Assembly (NCBI GenBank): GCA_015064345.1
Contig: SVSK01000021.1
Coordinates: 1-33,400 of the forward strand
Direction: 5' to 3'
Length of the DNA stretch: 33,400 nucleotides
From: Oscillospiraceae bacterium
GTDB lineage: Bacteria; Bacillota; Clostridia; Oscillospirales; CAG-272
Position 1 is the first letter of the stretch. Each line of letters opens with the position of its first letter. The notes beneath the pieces were generated by a model. That model had not been told where the DNA came from. It worked only from the letters and a program-made list of their open reading frames with translations, and did not search any database. Shown piece by piece: positions 7,239-16,493 of the stretch. The position numbers and the translations under genes were made by a program.

Positions 7239-10200
7239 TTAGTCGTTGATACCGTGGAGAACATCGTCCTCGTCAGCGGGCTGGAGCTCGTCAGCGTTGC
7301 TGTCGTAGATGTATACGAGAGCGTAGGACTTGTCGTTCTTCTTCTTGTTATCAGCGTTGGATCTATCGCAGTTGTAGATCATTGTGTAGTTGTAGGACTG
7401 GTTGTCGGGACCGCGGCCATTTACGAGGTCACCGAACCAAAGCATAGCGCCCTCACCGGTCTTGCAGGAATCGCCGTCTTCATCCTTTTCCCAAACTGTA
7501 TCATTGCTTGTGGAAGCCCAGTTTCTGAAGGGATTCTTGCTATTAACCTTTTCGTTAGCGTTAACACCAATGAGTTCTACCTGTACTCTGCCCTTTTCCA
7601 TATCACGGAGACCGTAGATACGAACTGTACGAGCGTTTTCACGACCGATAGTGTAAGGAGACAGACCGGAGTAGCATACGCCGAATGCGTCGTATGTCAT
7701 ACGGTAGTTGATAGCGTACTGGTTGAAGCCGATAGCGTCTTCGTTGCTGCCACCGAGACCGTTAGCGAGCATGTTGAATTCGTCCTGATAAGAACCGTCG
7801 ATTCTTGCAGCAACGTAACCTGTTTCGCCGATGTAGTCAGCTGTTGTGATGTCAGCGTCTGTAGCGCAGATATCGCCGAGGAGCTTACCAGCTTCAGCAG
7901 CTGTGAGAGGCTCGTCGTTAACGATAACGCCGTTAACTGTCTTGTAGATGTAACCCTTGATGTTAGTTACATGTGCGAAGTGCATAGCTGTGTTGTCGGT
8001 GTAACCGTCAATCATAGAGCCTTCCTTAGCATAGAAGATACCGTTTTCTGTAGCTACGATACCCATATCCCAGTCGAAGTTGTAACCTTCGTCATAGTTC
8101 CAAATGGATGCGGGAGATGTGAAGCGTGTGCCGTCTTCGTTGAAGAGAACAGCATACTCTGTACCGAGTTCCCATTCAACGTACTTGGTACCTGCATGTT
8201 CGAGGCCCTTCTTAGCTTCTGTCCATGTGATTGTGGGAGATCTGAGAGCGCCGTTGTAAGCAACAACTTCCTTGAACTGACCTGATACGAGGTCGAGAGC
8301 GTGTACAGTGTAAACTGTGGAGCCAACGAGGTAGTCTCTGCCGTTTTCAGCGTCAAATGCAGCCTTTGTGCCGTATTCAAGGAAGAGAACAACGCCAATG
8401 CCCTGATCTACAGCGCCGCCGAAGCCACGGATAGCAGCTTCTGTGCCGTCAGAATACTTACCGTCGATTACGAATACGTATGTACCGTCAACAGCACCGT
8501 TTACTCTCCAACCCTTGATGTACCAGTCGGAGTCTGTTACCTTACCTGTGTAAGTTACGATAGGAGCAACTGTGTTGGACTTGTTTACATCGTAGATGAA
8601 TACATACTTGTCAGTATCAGCCATCTTTCTGATGTTACCGTTGTATGTATGGTCAAGTGTTGTGTCGTCAGAGAACTTAGCACGAGCCTGAGCGAGCTTG
8701 CCGTCAGCTTCGGAACCGTGGTTCATAAGACCAACAGAAGCGTGGATGTAATAGATTTCAGTCCATACGCCACCCTTAGTGTAGTCGTATTCGTTGTCAG
8801 TCATAGAGGAGAGAACCTGAACATTGTATGCCTTGAGGTCTTCGTCATAAGACTTGATCTGGTATACTGTACCAGTTGTGAATGCAGCTTCAATTACGTC
8901 TGTGTAGTTCCAGCTGTAGTTGTACCAGTCACCCATGAGCCAGCTGTTGTAAGAAGCGATTCTGAACTGCTGGAGCTTTGTGGATGTCTGAGAAGCACCT
9001 ACGAGGTAACCCCAAACAACGATTGTGCCGTCTTCGTGGAGACCAGCGTAAGATTCAACAACGATAACGTCGTCAGATGCGCCGGAGAGTTCCATGTGAA
9101 CGATCTTGTCGTCTACTACTACGAATTCTACTACCTGGTTGTAGAGAGTTCTGAGGAAACGAGAAGCAACAGCGAGGAACTGCTGATATTCGGGAGCGTT
9201 GAAGTACTTACCATCCTTTGTGAGATAGGAGTCGTCTTCGTCATAACCGTGCTTGAAGTTCATAACATATGTCATGGAACCCTTGAGGTTAGAATAGTCG
9301 TACTGGTAGTCTTCACCGTCGATTGTAACAGTGGACTTAGCAGCGTCGAATGCGCGGAGGTAACCTGTGCCAACGTAGTCAGCATCATCGTCATTTTCCT
9401 TAGCGCCTGCGATTGTCTTAACGATTGTAACTTCGCCTGTAGCGGGGTTGTAACCGTAGATTACGTAAGAACCGTCAACGATTTCGTCGTCAGTCCATGC
9501 TGTGCCGTGCTTGCAGCTTGTTTCAGCAATTACTTCGAGAGCGGTGTATGTGTTACCGCCGATGGGGTAGTTGGAGAGGTCTGTGAAGATGTAGCCAGCC
9601 TTAGCAGCGCCATCACAGTCCTTACCGTTGCAAACAACCATACCGGTGTTAACAACGCCGAATCTGTATTCTTCGTAGATACCGTAGTCAGCTACGGAGT
9701 CCTTATCAGCATCGAATACTCTGAGAGATGCATAAGCGTTGAGCTTAGCAGCGTCAGATTCGATCTTGCTGATAGTGTTGATTTCTTCCCAGTCAGAGTA
9801 AACGTAGGAGTTGAATACGTTGTTGAAGAAGTATTCTCTTTCAGCCTCTGTCATGTATGTAACAGCGATTTCATCGTAACCGTCGTTGAACTGGATCTGG
9901 AAGTAGGAGTCGATGAGAGCGTTGTAGTACCAGAGAACGGATGTGGGAGCATAGGAGATAACGCGTGTAGCTGCTCTCTCGATGAGGCAGTCTGTGAGTT
10001 CTGTGTGAGAGTCGTACCACTTGCCGCAAGAGCAGATGTAACGAGCATCCCAACCTGTATCAGCGAAGTCTACCTGTGTAATGCAGAAGCCGTCGTGGTT
10101 GTCAGGAATGTTGTTGTCTGCGATCCAGTCGTTAAGACCGAACTTAACAGGGTTGGTGGGGTCTGCAAGGAATTCACCCCAGCCGTCGCCCCACTGGTGG

Positions 10201-11363
10201 TACTCAGAGTAACGGAGCCATACCTGTACTTCGGTATTTGCGATGTCTCTGTAAAGGATGTTACCTGTAGCCCAGTCGATAGCGAATTCGCCTTCGATGT
10301 AGTATTCGTCCATTGTGCCGAGACCAACGGAAGCAATGATGATTTCGGGTTCAGCATTGAGGAATGTCTTTTCAGAGTATCTTGTTACGATGTCGTAATC
10401 AGCAAGGAATACCTGGATGGGGTAACCAGCAAGAGTCTTGCTGTAGATACCAGCGTTAACAACTGTGTCGAGTTCAAGAGACTCAGCAGCGATAACGTTG
10501 TTGAGGCCGTATTCAGCTGTTGTCTCGAACATTACGTTGTAGAGAGCTGCATATGCCTTTTCGTCGTCGTGTTCGCCTGTGAGACCGAACTGTTCAGCGG
10601 GAGCGTAGAATGTGTCGGAACCGATTGTGCCGTCAGCATTTACGATGGAGTAAGAAACGTAACCTGCGGGAACGCCTGTTGTCTTGTCAGTACCTGTGAT
10701 GATAACTGTTGTCCAAGCGAGGTCGAGGTCAAATACGTCCTTAGCGAGTGTGCCGCCAGCCTTCTTCTCAGCGAAGAGTGTGTTGTAGATAACCTGAGCT
10801 ACAACTTCTCTCTTGAGTGTGTCTGTGTAAGCAACGCCTGTGATGCCATCTGTGAGGCCGAGTTCAACAGCCTTCTGGATGCAACCCCAAGGATACTTTT
10901 CAGAGTAACCGAGAGCGCGAGTAGCCATTGCAAGGAGATCCTGGTAACGGATACCGTCTTCGGGACCGAACTTGCCGTCGCCGTAGCCTTCAATAACGCC
11001 CATCTGGTTTACATAGGAGATAGCACCGTAGAATGCTTCTGCTGCTGTACCAGCGAGGTCAGTGAATTCAGAGCTGTTCAGGATACCGTCTTCCCAAGTG
11101 GAGTCATCTGTCCAACCTGTGAGAATACGTCCAAAGAACAGAGCTGCTTCGTAACGCTTAACGTCGTCATAAACGCCAAGTGTGTCGCCCTTACCATGCA
11201 TAATGTCATAGTTTACGAGGAACTTAACTGCTTCATAGTAAGCAGAAGCGGTCTCGTCAACTTCTACAGGAGTTTCGTCTGCGATAGCTTCGTCAGCGAA
11301 AATCATTGTAGCTGTAGACAGCATCATGATAAGAGCAAGAATCAGAGAAAGAATCTTTTTCAT
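7239..11363 (-). CDS. giant SLH-domain surface (S-layer-like) protein
   Basis: 1374 aa. A signal peptide (MKKILSLILALIMMLSTATMIFA) is followed by three SLH motifs at roughly 37-85, 95-150 and 155-200, the last two recognisable from GVIEGYGDGKFGPEDGIRYQDLLAM and ITGVAYTDTLKREVVAQVIYNTLF. SLH domains hold proteins on the secondary cell-wall polymer through pyruvylated glycans. Residues 200-1374 match no domain I know; they are rich in Asp, Tyr, Gly and Thr, poor in Cys, and end in an acidic tail. Length, signal peptide, single SLH block at the N-terminus and strongly uniform codon use (see the long empty antisense frames) suggest a very abundant S-layer protein. It has its own promoter and terminator. 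Exact function beyond surface coat is unknown. Confidence 0.85.
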   Translation of the reverse strand: MKKILSLILALIMMLSTATMIFADEAIADETPVEVDETASAYYEAVKFLVNYDIMHGKGDTLGVYDDVKRYEAALFFGRILTGWTDDSTWEDGILNSSEFTDLAGTAAEAFYGAISYVNQMGVIEGYGDGKFGPEDGIRYQDLLAMATRALGYSEKYPWGCIQKAVELGLTDGITGVAYTDTLKREVVAQVIYNTLFAEKKAGGTLAKDVFDLDLAWTTVIITGTDKTTGVPAGYVSYSIVNADGTIGSDTFYAPAEQFGLTGEHDDEKAYAALYNVMFETTAEYGLNNVIAAESLELDTVVNAGIYSKTLAGYPIQVFLADYDIVTRYSEKTFLNAEPEIIIASVGLGTMDEYYIEGEFAIDWATGNILYRDIANTEVQVWLRYSEYHQWGDGWGEFLADPTNPVKFGLNDWIADNNIPDNHDGFCITQVDFADTGWDARYICSCGKWYDSHTELTDCLIERAATRVISYAPTSVLWYYNALIDSYFQIQFNDGYDEIAVTYMTEAEREYFFNNVFNSYVYSDWEEINTISKIESDAAKLNAYASLRVFDADKDSVADYGIYEEYRFGVVNTGMVVCNGKDCDGAAKAGYIFTDLSNYPIGGNTYTALEVIAETSCKHGTAWTDDEIVDGSYVIYGYNPATGEVTIVKTIAGAKENDDDADYVGTGYLRAFDAAKSTVTIDGEDYQYDYSNLKGSMTYVMNFKHGYDEDDSYLTKDGKYFNAPEYQQFLAVASRFLRTLYNQVVEFVVVDDKIVHMELSGASDDVIVVESYAGLHEDGTIVVWGYLVGASQTSTKLQQFRIASYNSWLMGDWYNYSWNYTDVIEAAFTTGTVYQIKSYDEDLKAYNVQVLSSMTDNEYDYTKGGVWTEIYYIHASVGLMNHGSEADGKLAQARAKFSDDTTLDHTYNGNIRKMADTDKYVFIYDVNKSNTVAPIVTYTGKVTDSDWYIKGWRVNGAVDGTYVFVIDGKYSDGTEAAIRGFGGAVDQGIGVVLFLEYGTKAAFDAENGRDYLVGSTVYTVHALDLVSGQFKEVVAYNGALRSPTITWTEAKKGLEHAGTKYVEWELGTEYAVLFNEDGTRFTSPASIWNYDEGYNFDWDMGIVATENGIFYAKEGSMIDGYTDNTAMHFAHVTNIKGYIYKTVNGVIVNDEPLTAAEAGKLLGDICATDADITTADYIGETGYVAARIDGSYQDEFNMLANGLGGSNEDAIGFNQYAINYRMTYDAFGVCYSGLSPYTIGRENARTVRIYGLRDMEKGRVQVELIGVNANEKVNSKNPFRNWASTSNDTVWEKDEDGDSCKTGEGAMLWFGDLVNGRGPDNQSYNYTMIYNCDRSNADNKKKNDKSYALVYIYDSNADELQPADEDDVLHGIND

Positions 11364-11436
11364 CTTAATCTGTGCTCCTTATAAAAATGAATTTTTTGTC
11401 AAAGCAGAGGAAGTTACTCCCCCACCCTGCACGCAT

Positions 11437-11465
11437 ATTCTACCATGTCAATATTTTCTTTTCAA
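11437..11465 (-). promoter_or_regulatory. promoter of the SLH protein gene
   Basis: Minus strand TTGAAA (11460-11465), 17-bp spacer, TAGAAT (11437-11442). The leader is about 65 nt and ends in AAGGAGC, a good ribosome-binding site. A second TTGACA at about 11398-11403 has no -10 at the right distance. Confidence 0.7.
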
Positions 11466-11592
11466 GATATTTCCCGATTGTGTAACATAAGTGTAATATT
11501 AAACCCTTTGCCATTTCTGTTAAATAATTCACTTCCGGCTCTGTTCTTCCCAAGCACCGCTATATATTATATAAAATGTAGGGAACTGCGCA

Positions 11593-11652
11593 GTTAGACA
11601 AACGCCGATGAAAATGCCCTTGGTACCTTATTTTTCGTTAGACATACGCCGA
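11593..11652. repeat. pair of 16-bp direct repeats in an empty spacer
   Basis: GTTAGACAAACGCCGA (11593-11608) recurs with one change at 11637-11652, 44 bp apart from start to start. The gap 11364-11807 otherwise contains only the SLH promoter and the yqhQ promoter. The repeats lie about 75-130 bp upstream of the yqhQ -35. No function is evident; a regulator site is possible. Confidence 0.6.
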
Positions 11653-11725
11653 AATCAGACTCGCGGTCGGTATTCCACCGAATTCGTCTTAATGTAATGT
11701 TAACACACGCGGAACACAAAAGCTC

Positions 11726-11754
11726 TTGCAAAACTTTTCTTCCTATGATATAAT
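11726..11754 (+). promoter_or_regulatory. promoter of yqhQ-prmC
   Basis: TTGCAA (11726-11731), 17-bp spacer, TATAAT (11749-11754), leader of about 48 nt. Confidence 0.8.
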
Positions 11755-11807
11755 GATATTTGTGAAAGTATGATCTCACAAAATATGGAATTAATGAGGA
11801 AAAATAT

Positions 11808-12851
11808 ATGGCAAAGAAAGAAAAAGACCCCAGAGTAGGCATTGTCGGCGGACAGGCGGTACTCGAGGGCGTTATGATGAAGTCAGGCGAGCGTTGTTCC
11901 CTTGCGGTACGCACAGAAGAGGGCATCGTTATCGACAACACAAAGGAAACATCTCTCCGCAAGAAATACAAGATCTGCAACATCCCGATCATCCGCGGAT
12001 GTGTGTCATTTGTTGAGCAGCTCTTCTCCGCCATGAAGATGCTGACCAAATCCGCAGATATGCAGGGAATTGATCTGGACGAGCCGGAGACAAAGTTTGA
12101 AAAGTGGCTTAATGAAAAGCTGGGTGATAAGCTCATGGCAGTAGTCGGCGGTATCGGTATGATCCTCGGCATCGTTCTCGCAATGGGACTGTTCCTGCTT
12201 CTCCCCACCTACACCGCAAAGGGCATCGACTGGCTGGCCGGCGGATTTATTTCACAGTACTCCATCCTCTTCTCTCTCATCGAGGGACTCATCCGCATCG
12301 CGATCTTTGTGGCATATGTATGGCTGGTGTCATTCATGCCCGACATTCGCAAAACCTACGAATACCACGGCGCTGAGCACAAGTCCGTTGACTGCTTTGA
12401 GAAGGGTCTCCCTCTCACTCCCGAGAACGCAAAGACCTGCACACGCTTCCACCCCCGTTGCGGCACAAGCTTTATCTTCGTTGTGCTCATCATCTCCATT
12501 ATCGTTAACTCATTCTTTGAGATAGATAACACCGCCATCCGTTTTGCGTCCAAGCTCATCACCATTCCCCTCATCGTAGGCGTAGGATTTGAGTTTATCA
12601 AGTACGCAGGCGGTCACAACAACATTCTCACAAAGATCCTCTCCGCTCCCGGTCTGTGGATGCAGAGGATCACAACAAGAGAACCCGACGAGGCACAGCT
12701 TGAGGTTGCTCTCACAGCACTCAAGAATGCCATTCCCGAAGAATTCGGCGGCATTGATGAGCCTAACTACGACCCCGAAACAAAGAAAATGGTAAAGAAG
12801 TCCGCCGAGACCACCGAACCTGAAGACACCGCATCCGAGGACGCAGAATGA
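11808..12851 (+). CDS. yqhQ: DUF1385 membrane protein YqhQ
   Basis: 347 aa. The N-terminus GGQAVLEGVMMKS and RGCVSFVEQL are signatures of the DUF1385/YqhQ family. Several membrane segments follow (about 107-131, 145-172, 220-240, 250-270), then the conserved EYHGAEHKSVDCFEKG and HPRCGTSF between them, rich in His and Cys and suggestive of metal or thiol chemistry. The last 60 residues are a charged, acidic tail. The biochemical role of YqhQ is not established. Start supported by GAGGA. It overlaps prmC by 4 bp (ATGA), so the two are translationally coupled; yqhQ beside prmC is a frequent Clostridia arrangement. Confidence 0.9.
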   Translation: MAKKEKDPRVGIVGGQAVLEGVMMKSGERCSLAVRTEEGIVIDNTKETSLRKKYKICNIPIIRGCVSFVEQLFSAMKMLTKSADMQGIDLDEPETKFEKWLNEKLGDKLMAVVGGIGMILGIVLAMGLFLLLPTYTAKGIDWLAGGFISQYSILFSLIEGLIRIAIFVAYVWLVSFMPDIRKTYEYHGAEHKSVDCFEKGLPLTPENAKTCTRFHPRCGTSFIFVVLIISIIVNSFFEIDNTAIRFASKLITIPLIVGVGFEFIKYAGGHNNILTKILSAPGLWMQRITTREPDEAQLEVALTALKNAIPEEFGGIDEPNYDPETKKMVKKSAETTEPEDTASEDAE

Positions 12852-13663
12852 CCGTATCGGAGATCACCGCTATACTGAGTAATGCAGGAATTGAGGACCC
12901 GCGTCACGAAGCCATGCTCATCATGTCGGAATACTCAGGCAGATCGGTTGCAAGTCTACGTGCCGACCCGAATTTCGACTTCACCTCTCCCGAAATGGAG
13001 AACACAATAAGCCGACGCAAAGAGCGCTATCCGCTGCAGTACCTTTTCGGCAAGTGGGAGTTCTGCGGACTCACATTTCGGGTGAACGAAAGTTGCCTTA
13101 TTCCCCGCCCCGACACCGAGGTCATAGTGGAGCAGGCAATAAGTGAACTTCCGAAAGGCGGCAGCATCCTCGATCTCTGCACCGGCACGGGATGCATCAT
13201 CGCGGCAGCTTTGAAATTAAGCGGAAACACAGGCGGAGTGGCAGTAGAGCTGTATCACGAAACGGCAGAGGTAGCGCGCAAAAACCTCGCCGATCTCGGA
13301 CTGACGGACGTTACCGTGATCGAAGGGGACGCAACGGTCGATCTCTTCCCATCCGATGTAAAATTCGACGTAATCACCGCCAACCCGCCATACGTTACAG
13401 CGGACGAAATGAGCGAGCTGGAATCGGAGCTTATGCACGAGCCTGTCCACGCACTCACCGACGGCGGCGACGGTATGAGTATTCTAACCAAAATAATCGA
13501 AATATACAAGCACCACCTCACACCATGTGGCACGATAATACTGGAGCACGGCTGGCAGCAGGGCGAGGCAATTCGCACAGTCGCAGAAGAAAACGGCATG
13601 ACATATGAGCCAATATTCGACTACGGTGGACGGTGTCGCGGTGCTGCACTGAAAAACAACTAA
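12848..13663 (+). CDS. prmC: peptide chain release factor methyltransferase PrmC
   Basis: 271 aa. PrmC methylates the glutamine of the GGQ motif in release factors RF1 and RF2 using S-adenosylmethionine. The N-terminal helical domain binds the factor (residues 1-85; LQYLFGKWEFCGLTFRVNESCLIPRPDTE is diagnostic). The SAM site LDLCTGTGCI is near 108, and the catalytic NPPY is residues 179-182. The start overlaps the yqhQ stop (ATGA). The prfA gene that often accompanies prmC is not here; cimA follows instead. Confidence 0.94.
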   Translation: MTVSEITAILSNAGIEDPRHEAMLIMSEYSGRSVASLRADPNFDFTSPEMENTISRRKERYPLQYLFGKWEFCGLTFRVNESCLIPRPDTEVIVEQAISELPKGGSILDLCTGTGCIIAAALKLSGNTGGVAVELYHETAEVARKNLADLGLTDVTVIEGDATVDLFPSDVKFDVITANPPYVTADEMSELESELMHEPVHALTDGGDGMSILTKIIEIYKHHLTPCGTIILEHGWQQGEAIRTVAEENGMTYEPIFDYGGRCRGAALKNN

Positions 13664-13711
13664 AATTTTTGCAGGGGGAAGCGAGCGACTCACCTCTCTC
13701 GATATTACATT

Positions 13712-15301
13712 ATGAAAATTGAAATATTCGACACCACATTACGCGACGGCGAGCAGGGGGCAGGAGTAGAGTTCTCCACCCACGATAAGCTTCGCGTTAT
13801 TCACGCACTTGACTCCCTTGGCGTATCATATATTGAGGCAGGAATGATAACCGACGAGCGCAGTGCGGCATTTTTTGAGTCTCTGCGGGATGTAAAGCTG
13901 CAAAATGCCCGTCTTGCGGTGTTCACACAGACCTGCAAGGCAAGCGAGGCGGCAGAAGATAACCGACTCCTCACTCTTGCGGCAAGCGCACCTGTTCCCG
14001 TGGCAGTTATCTACGGTAAGGCGTGGCTTTATCAGGTCACAGACGTGCTTGGAACATCTGCTGAAGAGAATCTCCGCATCATTGGCGAGAGCATCCGTTA
14101 TCTCCGAAATGCGGGCAAGGAAGTTATCTTTGACGCGGAACACTTCTTCGACGGATACGCAGACTCACCCGAGTACGCCATGTCCGTAATCCGCACCGCA
14201 TACAAAAACGGCGCATCAAGAGTGGTGCTCTGCGATACAAACGGCGGTATGCTCCCCGACGTAGTGGGACTTATCACCACCGCAGTAACAGAAAAATTCC
14301 AGAGCATCGGAATCCACTGCCACAACGATATGGGAATGGCTGAGGCATCTACCGTTTCCGCTGTACTTTCAGGCGCAACACAGGTGCACGGAACGATCTC
14401 AGGCGTAGGCGAACGCTGCGGAAACGCAAATCTCAACACCCTCATCCCCGTGCTGCAGCTAAAGCTCGGCTTTGACTGTATCGGAGACAAGATATCAAGC
14501 CTCACACGCACTGCAAGACTTGTAAACGAAGCGGCAAACCTTTCCTTCAATGAAAGCGAGCCCTTTGTCGGCGGATACGCATTCACTCACAAGGCAGGCG
14601 CACATATCGACGGTGTAAGAAAAGCGCCCAGATCATTTGAGCACATCTCCCCCGAAACTGTGGGCAACGCTCGCAACATCCTCATAAGCGGACTCAGCGG
14701 AAGAAGCGCTATTGCCGACAAAATGAACGCATATCTCCGTGAAAACGAGATCGAATACTCCAAGGATGACAGCCGCGTGCTTCGTGCACTTGAGCTGATA
14801 AAGGAACGCGAGGCGGCAGGCTACGATTACGAGGACGCAGGCGCATCGCTGTCTCTGCTCATTGACGAGGCACTCCGGAGACGTCAGCACTACTTCTCTC
14901 TTCTCAGCCTGAAGGTGATCGTTGACGAAAACGCAACCGAAGCCAGCACCGTTGAAGACAAAAACTACTTTACCGCATCCGCTATCATTAAGATCTCCGT
15001 TGACGGCAAGGAATATCTCACCGCAGGCGAAGGAAACGGTCCTATCAACGCGATCGACGAAGCACTCCGCCGCGCGCTGACCAGATTCTACCCCGCAATC
15101 GCAAGCATGCACCTGACCGACTACCGTGTACGCGTGCTGGATTCCAACGCAACCGCATCAAACGTTCGCGTTTCTATCGAATCCACCGACGGCAAGTCTG
15201 TTTGGCGCACGATCGGTGTCTCCTCCGACGTTATCAACGCCAGCTGGCAGGCACTGTGCGACTCTGTTGAATACATGCTCGGCAAAGAGCAGGCTAAATA
15301 A
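13712..15301 (+). CDS. cimA: (R)-citramalate synthase
   Basis: 529 aa. It condenses acetyl-CoA with pyruvate to citramalate, the first step of the threonine-independent route to 2-oxobutanoate and isoleucine. The DRE-TIM motif FDTTLRDGEQG is at residues 6-16, HCHNDMGMA near 203 and GERCGNANL near 232 supply metal and substrate ligands. The C-terminal part (about 395-529) matches the LeuA-type allosteric domain, where isoleucine would bind. Length fits the long citramalate synthase group rather than NifV; 2-isopropylmalate synthase is the main alternative. No good ribosome-binding site precedes the ATG (sequence CTCTCGATATTACATT), which is odd among its neighbours. It lies 48 bp after prmC and 18 bp before ddl. 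Confidence 0.85.
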   Translation: MKIEIFDTTLRDGEQGAGVEFSTHDKLRVIHALDSLGVSYIEAGMITDERSAAFFESLRDVKLQNARLAVFTQTCKASEAAEDNRLLTLAASAPVPVAVIYGKAWLYQVTDVLGTSAEENLRIIGESIRYLRNAGKEVIFDAEHFFDGYADSPEYAMSVIRTAYKNGASRVVLCDTNGGMLPDVVGLITTAVTEKFQSIGIHCHNDMGMAEASTVSAVLSGATQVHGTISGVGERCGNANLNTLIPVLQLKLGFDCIGDKISSLTRTARLVNEAANLSFNESEPFVGGYAFTHKAGAHIDGVRKAPRSFEHISPETVGNARNILISGLSGRSAIADKMNAYLRENEIEYSKDDSRVLRALELIKEREAAGYDYEDAGASLSLLIDEALRRRQHYFSLLSLKVIVDENATEASTVEDKNYFTASAIIKISVDGKEYLTAGEGNGPINAIDEALRRALTRFYPAIASMHLTDYRVRVLDSNATASNVRVSIESTDGKSVWRTIGVSSDVINASWQALCDSVEYMLGKEQAK

Positions 15302-15319
15302 CCGAAAGGCTACATACCA

Positions 15320-16387
15320 ATGAACACAGTAATCATACTCTTTGGCGGACGCTCCTCCGAATACGAGGTGTCCCTTTCCTCCGCAACAGGAGCTTACAAT
15401 AATATAAATAAGGAAAAGTACAACGTGCTTCTGGTTGGCATCACCCGCGAGGGCAGATTCTATCTCTACGAAGACGATCCCGCACTTATCGCAAAGGACA
15501 AATGGACAGAGGGAAAGAAGTATCCCTTCTCTGTGGATCTCTCCGACGGAACAGTGTCCGTTGACCGCGGTGACAAGATCGAACACATCAAGGTTGACGC
15601 AGTTCTCCCCATGATCCACGGCAAATTCTGCGAGGACGGAACACTGCAGGGACTCTTCGCAGTAGCAGGTATCCCCGTTGTGGGATGTGACTGTCAGTCC
15701 TCCGCCGTTTGCATGGATAAGGCTGTAACAAAGGCAATCGTTGCGGCTGAAACAGGCGTACAGCAGGCTCGCGCGGTGGTAGTAAAGACCGCTGACGCAA
15801 AAACAAGCGAAGATATCACCGCCATTCGCCGTGAATGTGAAGAAAAGCTGGGCTACCCCATGTTCGTCAAGCCCTCCCGCGCAGGCTCATCTGTTGGTGT
15901 AAGCAAGGTCAAGTCCGCCGACACATTCGAGAAGGCACTCATCGCCGCACTTAATGAAGACTCCAAGGTGCTTATCGAAGAATGCATCGTAGGCCGCGAG
16001 ATCGAGGTTGCGGTTCTTGAGGAAAATGGCAAATACACCGTCGCTCACCCTGCTGAGATCGACAGCGGAAGTGCTGATTTCTACGACTACGAAACAAAAT
16101 ACATCAGCGACGCCTCCTCCTTCTATCTCCCCGCCCGACTCACCGAAGAAAAGCAGGACGAGGTACGCAGATATGCTCTCGCAATCTTCAAGGCTCTTGA
16201 CTGCTCCGGATTCTCCCGCGTGGACTTCTTCTGCACCCCCGACGGCAGATTCGTATTCAACGAAATCAATACCCTCCCCGGATTCACCCCCATCTCCATG
16301 TACCCGAAGATGATGATAAACGAGGGCATCAGCTATTCCGAGCTCCTCGACAGACTCATCGGAACGGTGATAGCGGCCAAGGCCTAA
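15320..16387 (+). CDS. ddl: D-alanine-D-alanine ligase
   Basis: 355 aa. It joins two D-alanines with ATP for peptidoglycan. ATP-grasp signatures: FGGRSSEYEVSLSSA at the N-terminus, FVKPSRAGSSVGVSKV near 183-198, EECIVGREIEVAVLE, and the C-terminal metal site RVDFFC...FNEINTLPGFTPISMYP. The omega-loop YDYETKYISDASSFYLPA has the KY pair of D-Ala-D-Ala ligases rather than the VanA-type loop, so vancomycin resistance is not indicated. AAAGG lies upstream of the ATG. Last gene of the yqhQ-prmC-cimA-ddl run; the terminator at 16441 follows. Confidence 0.94.
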   Translation: MNTVIILFGGRSSEYEVSLSSATGAYNNINKEKYNVLLVGITREGRFYLYEDDPALIAKDKWTEGKKYPFSVDLSDGTVSVDRGDKIEHIKVDAVLPMIHGKFCEDGTLQGLFAVAGIPVVGCDCQSSAVCMDKAVTKAIVAAETGVQQARAVVVKTADAKTSEDITAIRRECEEKLGYPMFVKPSRAGSSVGVSKVKSADTFEKALIAALNEDSKVLIEECIVGREIEVAVLEENGKYTVAHPAEIDSGSADFYDYETKYISDASSFYLPARLTEEKQDEVRRYALAIFKALDCSGFSRVDFFCTPDGRFVFNEINTLPGFTPISMYPKMMINEGISYSELLDRLIGTVIAAKA

Positions 16388-16396
16388 AAGAAGAAA

Positions 16397-16438
16397 GAAT
16401 AGAGAATAGAGAATAAATAATAAATAATAAATAAATGA
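16397..16438. repeat. short 7-bp tandem repeat
   Basis: Six units of a degenerating heptamer: GAATAGA twice, then GAATAAA, TAATAAA twice and TAAATGA. It lies between the ddl stop and the terminator and is a probable replication-slippage tract. Confidence 0.7.
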
Positions 16439-16440
16439 AG

Positions 16441-16475
16441 AAAACGGTAACTCAAGCGAGCTGCCGTTTTTTGTT
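16441..16475. terminator. terminator, left copy of a 35-bp direct repeat
   Basis: AAAACGG...CCGTTTT stem with an inner CTC/GAG pairing (AAGC loop) and TTTTTTG on the plus strand; it ends ddl transcription and, read backwards, may serve the minus-strand lipoprotein gene. All 35 bases are repeated identically at 17952-17986. Confidence 0.85.
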
Positions 16476-16493
16476 GTTTTGTTTCATTTAATA

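Noticed and set aside
8301-11384. 1027-codon open frame on the plus strand opposite the SLH gene (with a 343-codon one at 7254-8285)
   Set aside because: The translation is a Val/Cys/Ser-rich product of the restricted codon use of the opposite gene, with no domain, no ribosome-binding site and overlap over its whole length.
15320-16387. Van-type ligase giving glycopeptide resistance
   Set aside because: The omega-loop has the D-Ala-D-Ala type KY motif and no vanH, vanX or regulator genes are adjacent.
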